In this document: one piece after another, positions 27,103 to 35,664 of the stretch
How the letters are laid out: each line of letters begins with the position of its first letter
Numbering within the stretch: the first letter of the stretch is position 1
DNA from: Corynebacterium sp. ACRPS
GTDB lineage: Bacteria; Actinomycetota; Actinomycetes; Mycobacteriales; Mycobacteriaceae
DNA: 46,491 nucleotides
NCBI RefSeq assembly: GCF_022346005.1
Contig: NZ_JAKRMY010000016.1
Span: 1 to 46,491 of the forward strand
Direction: 5' to 3'
Program-made: the position numbers and the translations under genes
Notes under the pieces: generated by a model
Told to the model about the DNA's origin: nothing
What the model saw: the letters and a program-made list of their open reading frames with translations, nothing else
Databases searched by the model: none

Positions 27103-27705
27103 ATGACTAACGAGCTACATCTTCACCAAATCTCCGTTTCGGAAATGGACAATAACTGCTACCTGCTTACCGCCGGCGATCAAGGCTTGCTTGTCGATGC
27201 CGCCGATAACGCCCCCGCCATCCTCAACATGGCGCGCGAGGCAGGGGTTGACATCACCGCCGTTCTCACCACGCACCGCCATTGGGATCACGTGCGGGCT
27301 CTCGACGAGGTTTTGGAGGCCACCAACGCAAAGCACTACGCCTCCTTCATTGATTCGCCGGCCATTCCGGAAGACGTAGACGTTGAGCTGCGCGAGGGCG
27401 ATTCCATCGAGTTTGCCGGCATGAAATTGCCCATCATCATCCTGCGCGGCCATACCCCCGGCGGCGTGGCACTCGTGGCCACCGTTGACGGGGTCACCAA
27501 CCTGTTTGTGGGAGATTCCGTATTCCCCGGTGGATTGGGTCGAACGACCTCTGAAGGCGACTTCGTGCGGCTATATAAGGACGTCACCAAGCGTGTTTTC
27601 GAGGAGTTCCCGGATAACGCCATCATCCGCCCAGGGCATGGCAAGCCCACCACCTTGGGGGAAGAACGCCCCAAGTTGGGTGATTGGTGGGAGCGCCGTT
27701 GGTGA
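27103..27705 (+). CDS. Metallo-beta-lactamase-fold hydrolase
   Basis: A 200-residue hydrolase of the glyoxalase II-like type. Metal ligands are visible: HRHWDH (about 57-62), the RGHTPGG histidine, the bridging Asp in VGDSVFPGGLGRT and the final His in RPGHGKPT. The likely substrate is a thioester or similar small molecule; it cannot be fixed. ATG 27103. It is divergent from uvrA, 64 nt away. Confidence 0.88.
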   Translation: MTNELHLHQISVSEMDNNCYLLTAGDQGLLVDAADNAPAILNMAREAGVDITAVLTTHRHWDHVRALDEVLEATNAKHYASFIDSPAIPEDVDVELREGDSIEFAGMKLPIIILRGHTPGGVALVATVDGVTNLFVGDSVFPGGLGRTTSEGDFVRLYKDVTKRVFEEFPDNAIIRPGHGKPTTLGEERPKLGDWWERRW

Positions 27706-27782
27706 TCTAGGCGGCTATTTCAGCGTATAATGGTCAATCACACGATTGGTCTAGAACAACGAGCTAAGGAGCTTAAAGGACT

Positions 27783-28799
27783 ATGATTCGCAAGTTTGCC
27801 CGCCCCATGCTGGCATCGGTATTTGTATGGGAAGGTGTAGACGACCTGCGCAATGCCTCGGAGCACACCAAGGAAACCGAAGGCTTCCTCAAGACCCTGC
27901 GCAAGTTCGTCCCCTCCGGTTACAAGAACCTGATTCCCAATGATCCGGAACTAGCTACCCGCGCCCTCGGCGGCGCAAAGATCGGTGCAGGTACCACCTT
28001 GGCTCTGGGCAAGGCACCCCGCACCTCCGCAGCCGTGCTGGCTGCCGCTACCCTGCCTAACTTAGTGGGCAAAAATAACTTCTGGGCCGCAGATAACAAG
28101 AAGGACAAGGAAGACCGTCGCAACGGCTTCATTACCAACACCGCCCTGCTCGGCGCGCTCTTTATCACCACCCAGGACACCGAGGGCAAGCCTTCCCTGC
28201 GCTGGCGCGCACAAAAGGCCGGTGAGCGCACCAATAAGAAGATTCAGCAGGCGCTGCCTACCAAGTCTGAGTCCCAGGAAAAGCGCGAGGAGCTTTCCGC
28301 TCGCGCCAACGAGCTGTCCAACAAGGCCGGCGACTGGTTCAATGAGACCTCCCAGAAGGCTCAGGCCTATGTGGATGACAACAAGGATGACTGGCAGTCC
28401 ACCGGTCGCGGCCTCCTGGATACCGCCAAGTCCTATGTCGATGACGCCAAGGACTACGTCGATGACAACAAGGATGACTGGCAGGATTCCGGTCGCGGCT
28501 TCTTGGACAACGCGAAGTCCTTCATCGAGGACTCCGTGGATAGCGCCAAGTCCTACGTCGGCGACAACAAGCAGGACTGGCTGAAGTCCGCTGAGTCCAA
28601 CGCTAAGACCGCCCGCAAGGGTGCCGTCAAGGCCGCGAACAAGGCACAAAAGCGTGCCGATGACGCCGCATCGAAGCTCGACAAGGCAGACTCCAAGCGC
28701 GCTGCTAAGAAGGCTTCTAAGCACGCAGATAAGCTGCAAAAAAAGGCTAATAAGAAGATCGAAGCCGCTATCAAGAAGATTGAAAAGCGCGCTAAGTAA
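27783..28799 (+). CDS. DoxX-like protein with repetitive charged C-terminal tail
   Basis: A 338-residue protein. Residues 1-125 resemble a DoxX-type membrane domain (start MIRKFARPMLASVFVWEGVDD, then GGAKIGAGTTLALGK and hydrophobic runs). From about 155 the chain is highly charged. Near 196-255 an approximate 20-30 residue unit recurs: YVDDNKDDWQSTGRGLLDTAKS, YVDDNKDDWQDSGRGFLDNAKS and YVGDNKQDW. The last 65 residues are almost only Lys, Ala, Asp and Glu, resembling histone H1-like or LEA-like tails. Function unknown; membrane anchoring with a long cytoplasmic or wall-facing tail is inference. TATAAT at 27726-27731 and an AAGGAG before ATG 27783 suggest its own promoter. A strong terminator follows. 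Confidence 0.75.
   Translation: MIRKFARPMLASVFVWEGVDDLRNASEHTKETEGFLKTLRKFVPSGYKNLIPNDPELATRALGGAKIGAGTTLALGKAPRTSAAVLAAATLPNLVGKNNFWAADNKKDKEDRRNGFITNTALLGALFITTQDTEGKPSLRWRAQKAGERTNKKIQQALPTKSESQEKREELSARANELSNKAGDWFNETSQKAQAYVDDNKDDWQSTGRGLLDTAKSYVDDAKDYVDDNKDDWQDSGRGFLDNAKSFIEDSVDSAKSYVGDNKQDWLKSAESNAKTARKGAVKAANKAQKRADDAASKLDKADSKRAAKKASKHADKLQKKANKKIEAAIKKIEKRAK
28368..28520 (+). repeat. Direct coding repeat in the DoxX-like gene
   Basis: Two near-identical segments beginning TATGTGGATGACAACAAGGA (28368) and TACGTCGATGACAACAAGGA (28455), each about 65 nt long, are 87 nt apart. They encode the YVDDNKDDWQ.(S/T)GRG(L/F)LD.AKS units. A third, partial unit starts near 28554. Confidence 0.8.
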
Positions 28800-28818
28800 T
28801 TCGCCTTAACCCTCGCAC

Positions 28819-28852
28819 ACGGCCCAGCCCCTACGCTGGGCCGTTGTTCTTT
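28819..28852 (+). terminator. Terminator after the DoxX-like gene
   Basis: ACGGCCCAGC (28819-28828) pairs perfectly with GCTGGGCCGT (28835-28844) around a six-base loop and is followed by TGTTCTTT. It lies 20 nt after the stop codon. Confidence 0.88.
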
Positions 28853-28942
28853 GTCACGGCAAGGTCTAAACTCGAACCTCCCCTACACGGCACGCGGATG
28901 CGCGCCCACCCCATATTTTCGTGTTTCATTCTGAGGAGTCTT

Positions 28943-31201
28943 GTGAACTCTGCACCGAAGAATTCTCCAGCCACTCATTCTCCCGCTGACGCATCTTCAT
29001 CCAGCCGCGCGGATAACGCTGGAATTTCAGCCATCGAAGCCGAGCAGAACTATGTCGATGGCCTTTTTGACCGCCTAGATGACGAGGTAGCCGCGGCAAA
29101 CGCGCGCCTGAATGAGGTCCAGGCCGAGGTCGATCCGGCGACCCCCGATGCCGATGCCTTAGTGCGCCGCGAAACGGAATACCACGGCTTGCAGGCCAAA
29201 TTGGACCGCCTCAACGTCGCGCAGATGGGGCTCGTCTTTGGCCGTATCGATATCGATGCTCCCGGCGATAACCCGACTGAAGAAGGACTGGACCGCCGCT
29301 ATATCGGCCGCATGGGTTTGGATGCGCGCGAAGAAAACTATCGCACCCTCCTTCTGGATTGGCGCGCGCCCATGGCCCGCCCCTTTTACCTCGCCACCAC
29401 CGCACAACCTGAAGGCGTACACACGCGCCGCCAGATCCGCATGTCCGGCCGCACGGTCACTGATGTCAATGATGAGGCCTTAGATGGCCCAGGCGTGCGA
29501 GAGGAAGAGGCGGGCGTGGCGAGCGAGTCCGCCCTGTACTTTGCCATGCAACGCGCCCGCACGGGACACATGACGTCCATCGTGGAAACAATCCAGCGCG
29601 AGCAGGACGAGATCATTCGGGATAATACCCGCGGCGTCATGGTCGTAGAAGGCGGCCCCGGCACCGGTAAGACTGCCGTCGCGCTGCACCGCGTTGCCTA
29701 CCTGCTCTATACCCACCGCGAACTGCTATCTTCCACCGGTGTACTCATCGTTGGGCCCAATACCAATTTCTTGGACTATATTTCCCGCGTGCTGCCAGAA
29801 CTCGGTGAAACCGGTGTCGTGCTCTCCACCATCGGTGGGTTATTTCCCGGCATTACTCCCACCCATACCGAGGGGCTTGTGGGCCGCGAGATTAAGGGCA
29901 GTGCGGCCATGGCGGAAATCCTGAGCGCCGCCGTCAAGGATTATCAGCAGGTGCCGAATGAGCCTCGGGACATCACCGTGGATGGCCTGACCCTGACCAT
30001 CACGCCGTCCATGGTGAAGAGGGCGCGCACCCGCGCCCGCCGCTCACGCAAGCCGCATAACCAGGCGCGCGAGGCGTTCATCGAGCACTTCGTAGAGGAC
30101 CTGGCCCAGGAGATGGCCACCAAGGTGGGCACGGATCCCCTGGGCGGGGAAAACCTCTTAAGCCGCGCGGATGTGGACCAATTCCACGACGATCTTGCCA
30201 TTGATGAGTCCGTGGTGGGCTGCATCGATGATTTTTGGCCCGAGCTTGATCCCTCTGAGGTACTCGCCGCGTTATTGTCTTCCCGCGAACGCATTGCCTC
30301 GGCTGCCCGCGGCTACGACGAGGAAACCCAGGCCGCCTTGTACCGCGCTGATGGCTACGCCTGGACTGATTCCGATGCTGCCCTTTTGGATGAGTTGGCC
30401 GTCCTCATCGGGCTGCCCAATCCGGAGGAAAAGAAGGCGGCCAAGGACGCCGAGTGGCGCGAGCAAATCGCGGATGCAGAAGGTGCGCTGGATATCCTGT
30501 CCTCCTCCGAATCGACCGATAACGACGATGACATGTTTGAGGCGGAAATTCTTTCGGCGCACGACGTGATCGACGCAGAAACCCTGGCGCAGCGCCAGGA
30601 GGTGCGGGATACGCGCACCACCGCGCAGCGCGCCCGGGAGGATCACACGTGGGCCTTTGGCCATATCATCGTGGACGAGGCGCAGGAGCTTACCCCGATG
30701 GAATGGCGGATGCTCTTCCGCCGCTGCCCGTCCCGGTGGATGACGTTGGTTGGCGATACCTCGCAGACGGGCTCCCCTGCCGGCGTGGATGACTGGGGCG
30801 AGGCCCTGGAACCGTTCATCGCCCAGCGCTTCCGCCACCACCTCCTTACCGTCAATTACCGCACGCCCGAGCCCATTACCGAGCTTGCCAATGGCCTGTT
30901 GGCCTCCATCGATCCGGATGCCACCCCGGCCATTGCCATCCGCGATGGCGAGCCGGTGCGCCGGCTTGCCGATGCCGACTTCACCCCCGGCATTACCACC
31001 GAGGACGATGGCCGCCTGACCGCGGTCATTGATTCCACGAACGCCGAAGCAGTTAAGGGCCTCGAATTCGACCACGTTATCGTGCTTCACCCGCGCGAGA
31101 TTGTCGATGCCTCCCCGCAGGGGCTGCAGAATCTGTACGTCTGCATCACCCGGGCCACGCAAACGCTGACCCTTGTAGGAGATACTGCCGGCGTGCTTTA
31201 G
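28943..31201 (+). CDS. HelD-type superfamily I helicase
   Basis: UvrD/Rep-like ATPase of the HelD group, which in actinobacteria and Bacillus binds and recycles stalled RNA polymerase. From GTG 28943 (AGGAG 4 nt upstream) it has 752 residues. An N-terminal coiled coil (about 25-90) is followed by Walker A GGPGTGKT (237-244), motif II DEAQ (578-581), VGDTSQTG, VKGLEFDHVIVLHP and the final YVCITRATQTLTLVG. A longer frame upstream overlaps the terminator and is unlikely. HelD is favoured over UvrD or Rep by its length and N-terminal coiled coil. Confidence 0.85.
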   Translation: MNSAPKNSPATHSPADASSSSRADNAGISAIEAEQNYVDGLFDRLDDEVAAANARLNEVQAEVDPATPDADALVRRETEYHGLQAKLDRLNVAQMGLVFGRIDIDAPGDNPTEEGLDRRYIGRMGLDAREENYRTLLLDWRAPMARPFYLATTAQPEGVHTRRQIRMSGRTVTDVNDEALDGPGVREEEAGVASESALYFAMQRARTGHMTSIVETIQREQDEIIRDNTRGVMVVEGGPGTGKTAVALHRVAYLLYTHRELLSSTGVLIVGPNTNFLDYISRVLPELGETGVVLSTIGGLFPGITPTHTEGLVGREIKGSAAMAEILSAAVKDYQQVPNEPRDITVDGLTLTITPSMVKRARTRARRSRKPHNQAREAFIEHFVEDLAQEMATKVGTDPLGGENLLSRADVDQFHDDLAIDESVVGCIDDFWPELDPSEVLAALLSSRERIASAARGYDEETQAALYRADGYAWTDSDAALLDELAVLIGLPNPEEKKAAKDAEWREQIADAEGALDILSSSESTDNDDDMFEAEILSAHDVIDAETLAQRQEVRDTRTTAQRAREDHTWAFGHIIVDEAQELTPMEWRMLFRRCPSRWMTLVGDTSQTGSPAGVDDWGEALEPFIAQRFRHHLLTVNYRTPEPITELANGLLASIDPDATPAIAIRDGEPVRRLADADFTPGITTEDDGRLTAVIDSTNAEAVKGLEFDHVIVLHPREIVDASPQGLQNLYVCITRATQTLTLVGDTAGVL

Positions 31202-31218
31202 CCCGCTGGGATCACAAA

Positions 31219-31259
31219 ACCCACCGCGCGAATCCAGAGGTGGACTCGCCGCGGTGGGT
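31219..31259 (-). terminator. Terminator between helD and usp genes
   Basis: ACCCACCGCG (31219-31228) pairs perfectly with CGCGGTGGGT (31250-31259). On the minus strand it is followed by TTTTGTGA, so it mainly serves the first stress-protein gene, 31 nt away. It may also stop transcripts from the helicase gene. Confidence 0.75.
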
Positions 31260-31290
31260 AAGGCGAAAGCCGGTCAGGCGAAAGCCTAGA

Positions 31291-31731
31291 TTAATTGACG
31301 GTGTGAACAATCATGACGTCACAATCGGACTGACGCGCCACATCCGCTGGCACCGAGCCGAGCAGACGGCCGGTCAGGGAATTAATGCCGCGGTTACCAA
31401 CGATGAGCAGGTCTGCATCATTGTCATTGACAATGGACATCAGGGCTTGCACCGGCGTGCCAGGGCGGACGGCGGTTTCTACCTTGGAAACACCGTGCTT
31501 TTCCGCTTCTTCCTTGCCTGCCTGCAGGTTGGCTTCGGCTTTCTCATCACCAAGAATAGTGACGGAATCCTGACGCAAGGTCTTCGAAGCCTGCTCTTGA
31601 TTCTCGTAGTAAGCACAACCGATGATCAGCGTGGCATCGAATGCAGCGGCAATCTTGGCTGCTCGCTCCACGGCGAGGAGGGAGGACTTGGAACCGTCAG
31701 TACCGACAACAATCGTGCTGTAGTCGCTCAT
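31291..31731 (-). CDS. Universal stress protein A
   Basis: A 146-residue UspA-fold protein. The ATP-binding motif G-2X-G-9X-GS is intact as GNRGINSLTGRLLGS near the C-terminus, and the N-terminus is IVVGTDGSKSS. Its role is general stress adaptation; the ligand is likely ATP. Start ATG 31731. A similar gene follows upstream on the same strand, and TAGAAT at 31765-31770 could be its -10. Confidence 0.88.
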   Translation of the reverse strand: MSDYSTIVVGTDGSKSSLLAVERAAKIAAAFDATLIIGCAYYENQEQASKTLRQDSVTILGDEKAEANLQAGKEEAEKHGVSKVETAVRPGTPVQALMSIVNDNDADLLIVGNRGINSLTGRLLGSVPADVARQSDCDVMIVHTVN

Positions 31732-31814
31732 GATGACCTTTCTTTGTGGGTGTGTACCCTAACTATTCTAGTGTGCCAACTTGGCGTTACTGCAAGTCTA
31801 ACAATGAAAAGTGA

Positions 31815-32267
31815 TTAACGTTTTTCACTCGTGTTAACCACCACGACATCCACCTTGGATTTATGGGTAAGTTCCGTTGGCACCGAGCCAAAAACGCGCC
31901 CGCGCATGGAATTAACGCCGCGATTGCCCACGACTAGGAGCTCAACGTCGTATTTCTCCGTGACCTCGATTAAGGCGTTGACGGGGTCACCGGGGGTGGT
32001 GACCACCTCAATGTTTTCCGCCCCTTCGGACTCAGCAATCCGCTGCGCGTTCGTGAGGTAGGTATCGGCCATTTCTTCGCTGACCACCGGTAGCCTGGAG
32101 CCCTCACCGCTGGGGGCGCCGAGCATGGACCCAGAATGGTTATAGGCTGCGGAGACGATAATGAGCTTGGCATCGTATGCCCGCGCCATGGATGCCGCCG
32201 AGCGCACGGCGCGCAGGGAAGTTTCAGAGCCATCGGTACCGACGGCGATGGTGTGATACGAAAGCAT
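31815..32267 (-). CDS. Universal stress protein B
   Basis: A 150-residue UspA-fold paralogue of the neighbouring gene. It shows IAVGTDGSETSLRA at the start and GNRGVNSMRGRVFGS as the ATP motif. I start it at ATG 32267, with AAGGAG 5 nt upstream; a longer frame adds an unlikely Arg/Pro-rich leader. The two genes lie 83 nt apart, same strand, and probably arose by duplication. Confidence 0.86.
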   Translation of the reverse strand: MLSYHTIAVGTDGSETSLRAVRSAASMARAYDAKLIIVSAAYNHSGSMLGAPSGEGSRLPVVSEEMADTYLTNAQRIAESEGAENIEVVTTPGDPVNALIEVTEKYDVELLVVGNRGVNSMRGRVFGSVPTELTHKSKVDVVVVNTSEKR

Positions 32268-32416
32268 GATTCTCCTTGCTGGTGAAGTACTAGGTCGGCA
32301 CATTGAACCGGCTTTTAGTCGCCCCCAGTATAGTCAGGACGCCGGACCAATAAGCCGATCGTTGCAGTAGTGCGCACTTTTAGGGGGAGAGCGTTACCAG
32401 GACGGCGCGCACGCCG

Positions 32417-34510
32417 CTAGATTCCGGCTTCCTTCAGCCCGCGCAGTTCTTTCTTCAAATCCGCAATCTCATCGCGCAGCCGGCCGGCCAACTCGAATTT
32501 CAGTTCGCGCGCGGCAGCGCCCATCTGTGCCTGCAGGTCATTGATGAGCGCCTCAACCTCATCGGTGGCCATGCTGGACACGTCGCGCTTTTCCACCACC
32601 GCTGAAGGATCCGACTCGGCGGTCTCCTCCCCATTGTTCTCATAGACCTGGTCCAAGATATCCGCGATCTTCTTGCGCAGCGGCTGCGGATCCACACCGT
32701 GTTCCTTGTTATAGGCAATCTGCTTCTCGCGGCGGCGCTCCGTTTCATCGATGGCTTCTTGCATCGAGTCGGTGATTTTATCCGCGTACATGATGACCTC
32801 GCCCGATACGTTACGCGCGGCGCGGCCAATGGTCTGGATGAGCGACGTCGTCGAGCGCAAGAAGCCTTCCTTATCCGCATCGAGGATGGCCACGAGCGAG
32901 ACCTCGGGCAAGTCCAAGCCCTCGCGCAAGAGGTTGATGCCCACGAGCACGTCGAATTCGCCCTGGCGCAATTGGCGCAGCAGCTCCACGCGCTGCAGCG
33001 TATCGATATCCGAGTGCAGGTAGCGGACCTTAATCCCCTGCTCCAAGAGGTAATCCGTCAGGTCTTCTGCCATGCGCTTGGTCAAGGTGGTGACCAATAC
33101 GCGCTCCTGAGAGGCGATGCGGCCGCGGATCTCATCAATAAGGTCATCAATCTGGCCCTTTGTGGGCTTCACCGTCACCTTAGGATCGACCAGGCCGGTC
33201 GGGCGAATGACCTGCTCGACAAACTCGCCGCCGGAGGAGGTCATTTCGAAATCGCCAGGGGTGGCGGACATATAGACGGTTTGACCAACGCGCTCTTCAA
33301 ACTCATCGAAGGTCAGTGGCCGGTTGTCCACCGCGGATGGCAGGCGGAAGCCAAATTCCACCAGGTTTCGCTTGCGCGACATATCGCCTTCGTACATGCC
33401 GCCTATCTGTGGCACGGTCACGTGGGACTCATCGATGATGGTAAGAAAATCCTCTGGGAAATAGTCCAAGAGCGTGGCTGGCGCGGACCCCGCCGGGCGG
33501 CCATCCACGTGGCGGGAGTAGTTCTCAATGCCGGAACAGAACCCCACCTGCTCGATCATCTCTAGGTCATATTCCGTGCGCATGCGCAGCCGCTGTGCTT
33601 CTAGGAGCTTGCCGCGGTTTTCTAGATCCTCGAGGCGCTCAGCCAACTCTTCCTTGATATCGGCCACGGCCTTTTCCATCCGCTCTGGGCCGGCCACGTA
33701 GTGCGTGGCGGGGAAAATGCGCACTTCATCGACCTGTTCGATAACGTCACCGGTTACCGGGTGGATATAGTACAGCGAGTCGATATCATCGCCGAAAAAC
33801 TCAATGCGCACCGCGCGCTCCTCGTACGCCGGAATGATATCGACCGTATCGCCCTTGACGCGGAAGGTACCGCGGGTAAAGCCCACATCGTTGCGCTCAT
33901 ATTGGATATCCACCAAAAGCCGGAGGAAACGGTCCCTATCGAGCTCCTCGTCGACGGCGATAATGACCGAGCGATCCAAATAGGATTGCGGGGTACCCAG
34001 GCCGTAGATGCACGAGACCGAGGAGACCACCACGACATCGCGCCGCGAGAGCAATCCAGAGGTGGCCGAGTGGCGCAGGCGCTCGACGTCCTCATTGATG
34101 GAGGAGTCTTTTTCAATATAGGTATCGGTCTGCGCGATATAGGCTTCTGGCTGGTAGTAGTCGTAATAGGAGACGAAATATTCCACCGCGTTATTGGGCA
34201 ATAATTGGCGCAGCTCATTGGCCAGCTGCGCGGCCAAGGTCTTATTGGGCGCCATGACGAGCGTGGGTCGCTGCTGCTTTTCAATCAACCACGCGGCCGT
34301 CGCGGACTTACCCGTACCGGTTGCGCCCATGAGCACAACGTCGCGCTCGTCACGGTTGAGGCGCTCATCAAGTTCCTTGATGGCCGCAGGCTGGTCACCT
34401 GCGGGTTCATAATCAGAAACGACCTGAAACTTGCCGGGGGTGCGTTCTACCTCGCCGACGACGCGGTGTTCAGAGTTTGGAATAAGGGGATGTTCAGCAG
34501 CAAAAGCCAT
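32417..34510 (-). CDS. uvrB: Excinuclease ABC subunit B
   Basis: DNA-loading helicase-like subunit of nucleotide excision repair. The 697 residues carry Walker A GATGTGKS (62-69), the damage-probing beta-hairpin [11 protein letters not shown], helicase motif [21 protein letters not shown] and a C-terminal UVR domain for UvrC contact ([20 protein letters not shown]). ATG 34510. No SOS box seen in the 39-nt gap before it. Confidence 0.97.
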   Translation of the reverse strand: MAFAAEHPLIPNSEHRVVGEVERTPGKFQVVSDYEPAGDQPAAIKELDERLNRDERDVVLMGATGTGKSATAAWLIEKQQRPTLVMAPNKTLAAQLANELRQLLPNNAVEYFVSYYDYYQPEAYIAQTDTYIEKDSSINEDVERLRHSATSGLLSRRDVVVVSSVSCIYGLGTPQSYLDRSVIIAVDEELDRDRFLRLLVDIQYERNDVGFTRGTFRVKGDTVDIIPAYEERAVRIEFFGDDIDSLYYIHPVTGDVIEQVDEVRIFPATHYVAGPERMEKAVADIKEELAERLEDLENRGKLLEAQRLRMRTEYDLEMIEQVGFCSGIENYSRHVDGRPAGSAPATLLDYFPEDFLTIIDESHVTVPQIGGMYEGDMSRKRNLVEFGFRLPSAVDNRPLTFDEFEERVGQTVYMSATPGDFEMTSSGGEFVEQVIRPTGLVDPKVTVKPTKGQIDDLIDEIRGRIASQERVLVTTLTKRMAEDLTDYLLEQGIKVRYLHSDIDTLQRVELLRQLRQGEFDVLVGINLLREGLDLPEVSLVAILDADKEGFLRSTTSLIQTIGRAARNVSGEVIMYADKITDSMQEAIDETERRREKQIAYNKEHGVDPQPLRKKIADILDQVYENNGEETAESDPSAVVEKRDVSSMATDEVEALINDLQAQMGAAARELKFELAGRLRDEIADLKKELRGLKEAGI

Positions 34511-34549
34511 GCCCGCTATTCTACTGCTTGGACGCTCCTGCTAGCCATT

Positions 34550-34918
34550 TCACGGCAGCGCGGCCTGGGCGGTGTGCAGCCACTGGTTCAGCTCCCCCGT
34601 TGGTTCCCAGAGCGCGTAGACCGACGAGGACTCAGAGCGCATCGCTTGGTTGATGCGCCGGCGCAGCCATGCCTTAGATTGCGGGGTGTACAGGGACGTA
34701 AGATCCCGTGGGGCTACGCCGTCTGGCAGGCCATCGGCAGGCAGCTTCGTCAGTGCACCTAATGCTATGACCGCTTCGGCTTCATCGGAATCGAGCACCC
34801 CCGTGCCGCACGATCGCTGAAAGTGCCGGAGATCAAAAGAACCATCCCGCAGGCTATCGAGTACGTCTCGCGCCGCGTGATTATCGAATGGTCCAGTGCC
34901 CCAAGTTCCCACGCTCAA
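34550..34918 (-). CDS. DUF4259-type protein
   Basis: A 122-residue soluble protein that begins MSVGTWGTGPFDNHAARDVL, the signature opening of DUF4259, and has the usual WLRRRI and WLHTAQ helices. Function unknown. It lies between uvrB and coaE on the same strand, 39 nt before uvrB. Confidence 0.75.
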   Translation of the reverse strand: MSVGTWGTGPFDNHAARDVLDSLRDGSFDLRHFQRSCGTGVLDSDEAEAVIALGALTKLPADGLPDGVAPRDLTSLYTPQSKAWLRRRINQAMRSESSSVYALWEPTGELNQWLHTAQAALP

Positions 34919-34987
34919 GTAGTGTAGGAGCCAAAAGTAAACATTAATAGGAAAATGCGTTAACGCTACCTACCAAAAAGGTTAAGG

Positions 34988-35590
34988 TTAAGAAGACGCC
35001 GCCTCGATCTCATCGCAGACCGCCGCTGCGTGCTCGGCCAGTTGTTCCTGCGTGCCGTTATTGTCTATGACATGGCTTGCTGCCGCGAGCCGCTTCTCAT
35101 CAGAAATCTGGGCGTTAATCCTTTTGCGCGCGTCTTCCTCATCGAGTCCGCGGAAATCCACGAGGCGCCGCACCCGCTCTTCTGGGTCCACGTCCACGAC
35201 GATGACAAAATCCATATCCCCGTCGAGCCCATTATCCACCAGCAGCGGCATGTCATAGACCGTAAAATCAACGCCCTCTTCGCGCGCGGCGGCAAATTGC
35301 CGCTGGGTCTCTTCTTGGATGCGCGGGTGCGTAATCGAATTGAGGAGCTCGGTATGCTCCTTGTCCACGAAGGCCCGGCGAGCGAGTTCCTTGCGGTCGA
35401 GGCTGCCGTCTTCCTGCAGGATGTCCTCGCCGAATTTCTCCGCTAGCTCGGCCAATGCCGGTTGGCCAGGCTTGACGATGTCCCTCGCTATGCGATCTGC
35501 GTCCACCACCCGCCAGCCGCGCCGGGCGCACAGCTTCGCTACCGTAGATTTCCCGCTGCCAATTCCCCCGGTTAATCCGATTAGCTTCAT
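34988..35590 (-). CDS. coaE: Dephospho-CoA kinase
   Basis: Last step of coenzyme A synthesis, phosphorylating dephospho-CoA with ATP. The 200-residue protein has the P-loop GGIGSGKS (8-15), DADRIARDIV, TVYDMPLLVDNG and DFRGLDEEDARKRI, all family segments. ATG 35590. It is followed by the DUF4259 gene with a 69-nt gap. Confidence 0.95.
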   Translation of the reverse strand: MKLIGLTGGIGSGKSTVAKLCARRGWRVVDADRIARDIVKPGQPALAELAEKFGEDILQEDGSLDRKELARRAFVDKEHTELLNSITHPRIQEETQRQFAAAREEGVDFTVYDMPLLVDNGLDGDMDFVIVVDVDPEERVRRLVDFRGLDEEDARKRINAQISDEKRLAAASHVIDNNGTQEQLAEHAAAVCDEIEAASS

Positions 35591-35610
35591 AAGGTACCAG
35601 GGTACGCGAA

Positions 35611-35641
35611 AAGGAGCCCGGCACGACTGCCTGGGCTCCTT
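35611..35641 (-). terminator. ptsG terminator
   Basis: AAGGAGCCC (35611-35619) pairs with GGGCTCCTT (35633-35641) with a small GGC/GCC inner stem. On the minus strand TTTT follows. It lies between ptsG and coaE. Confidence 0.85.
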
Positions 35642-35664
35642 GGTACGGAATTTACGCGTGTCTA

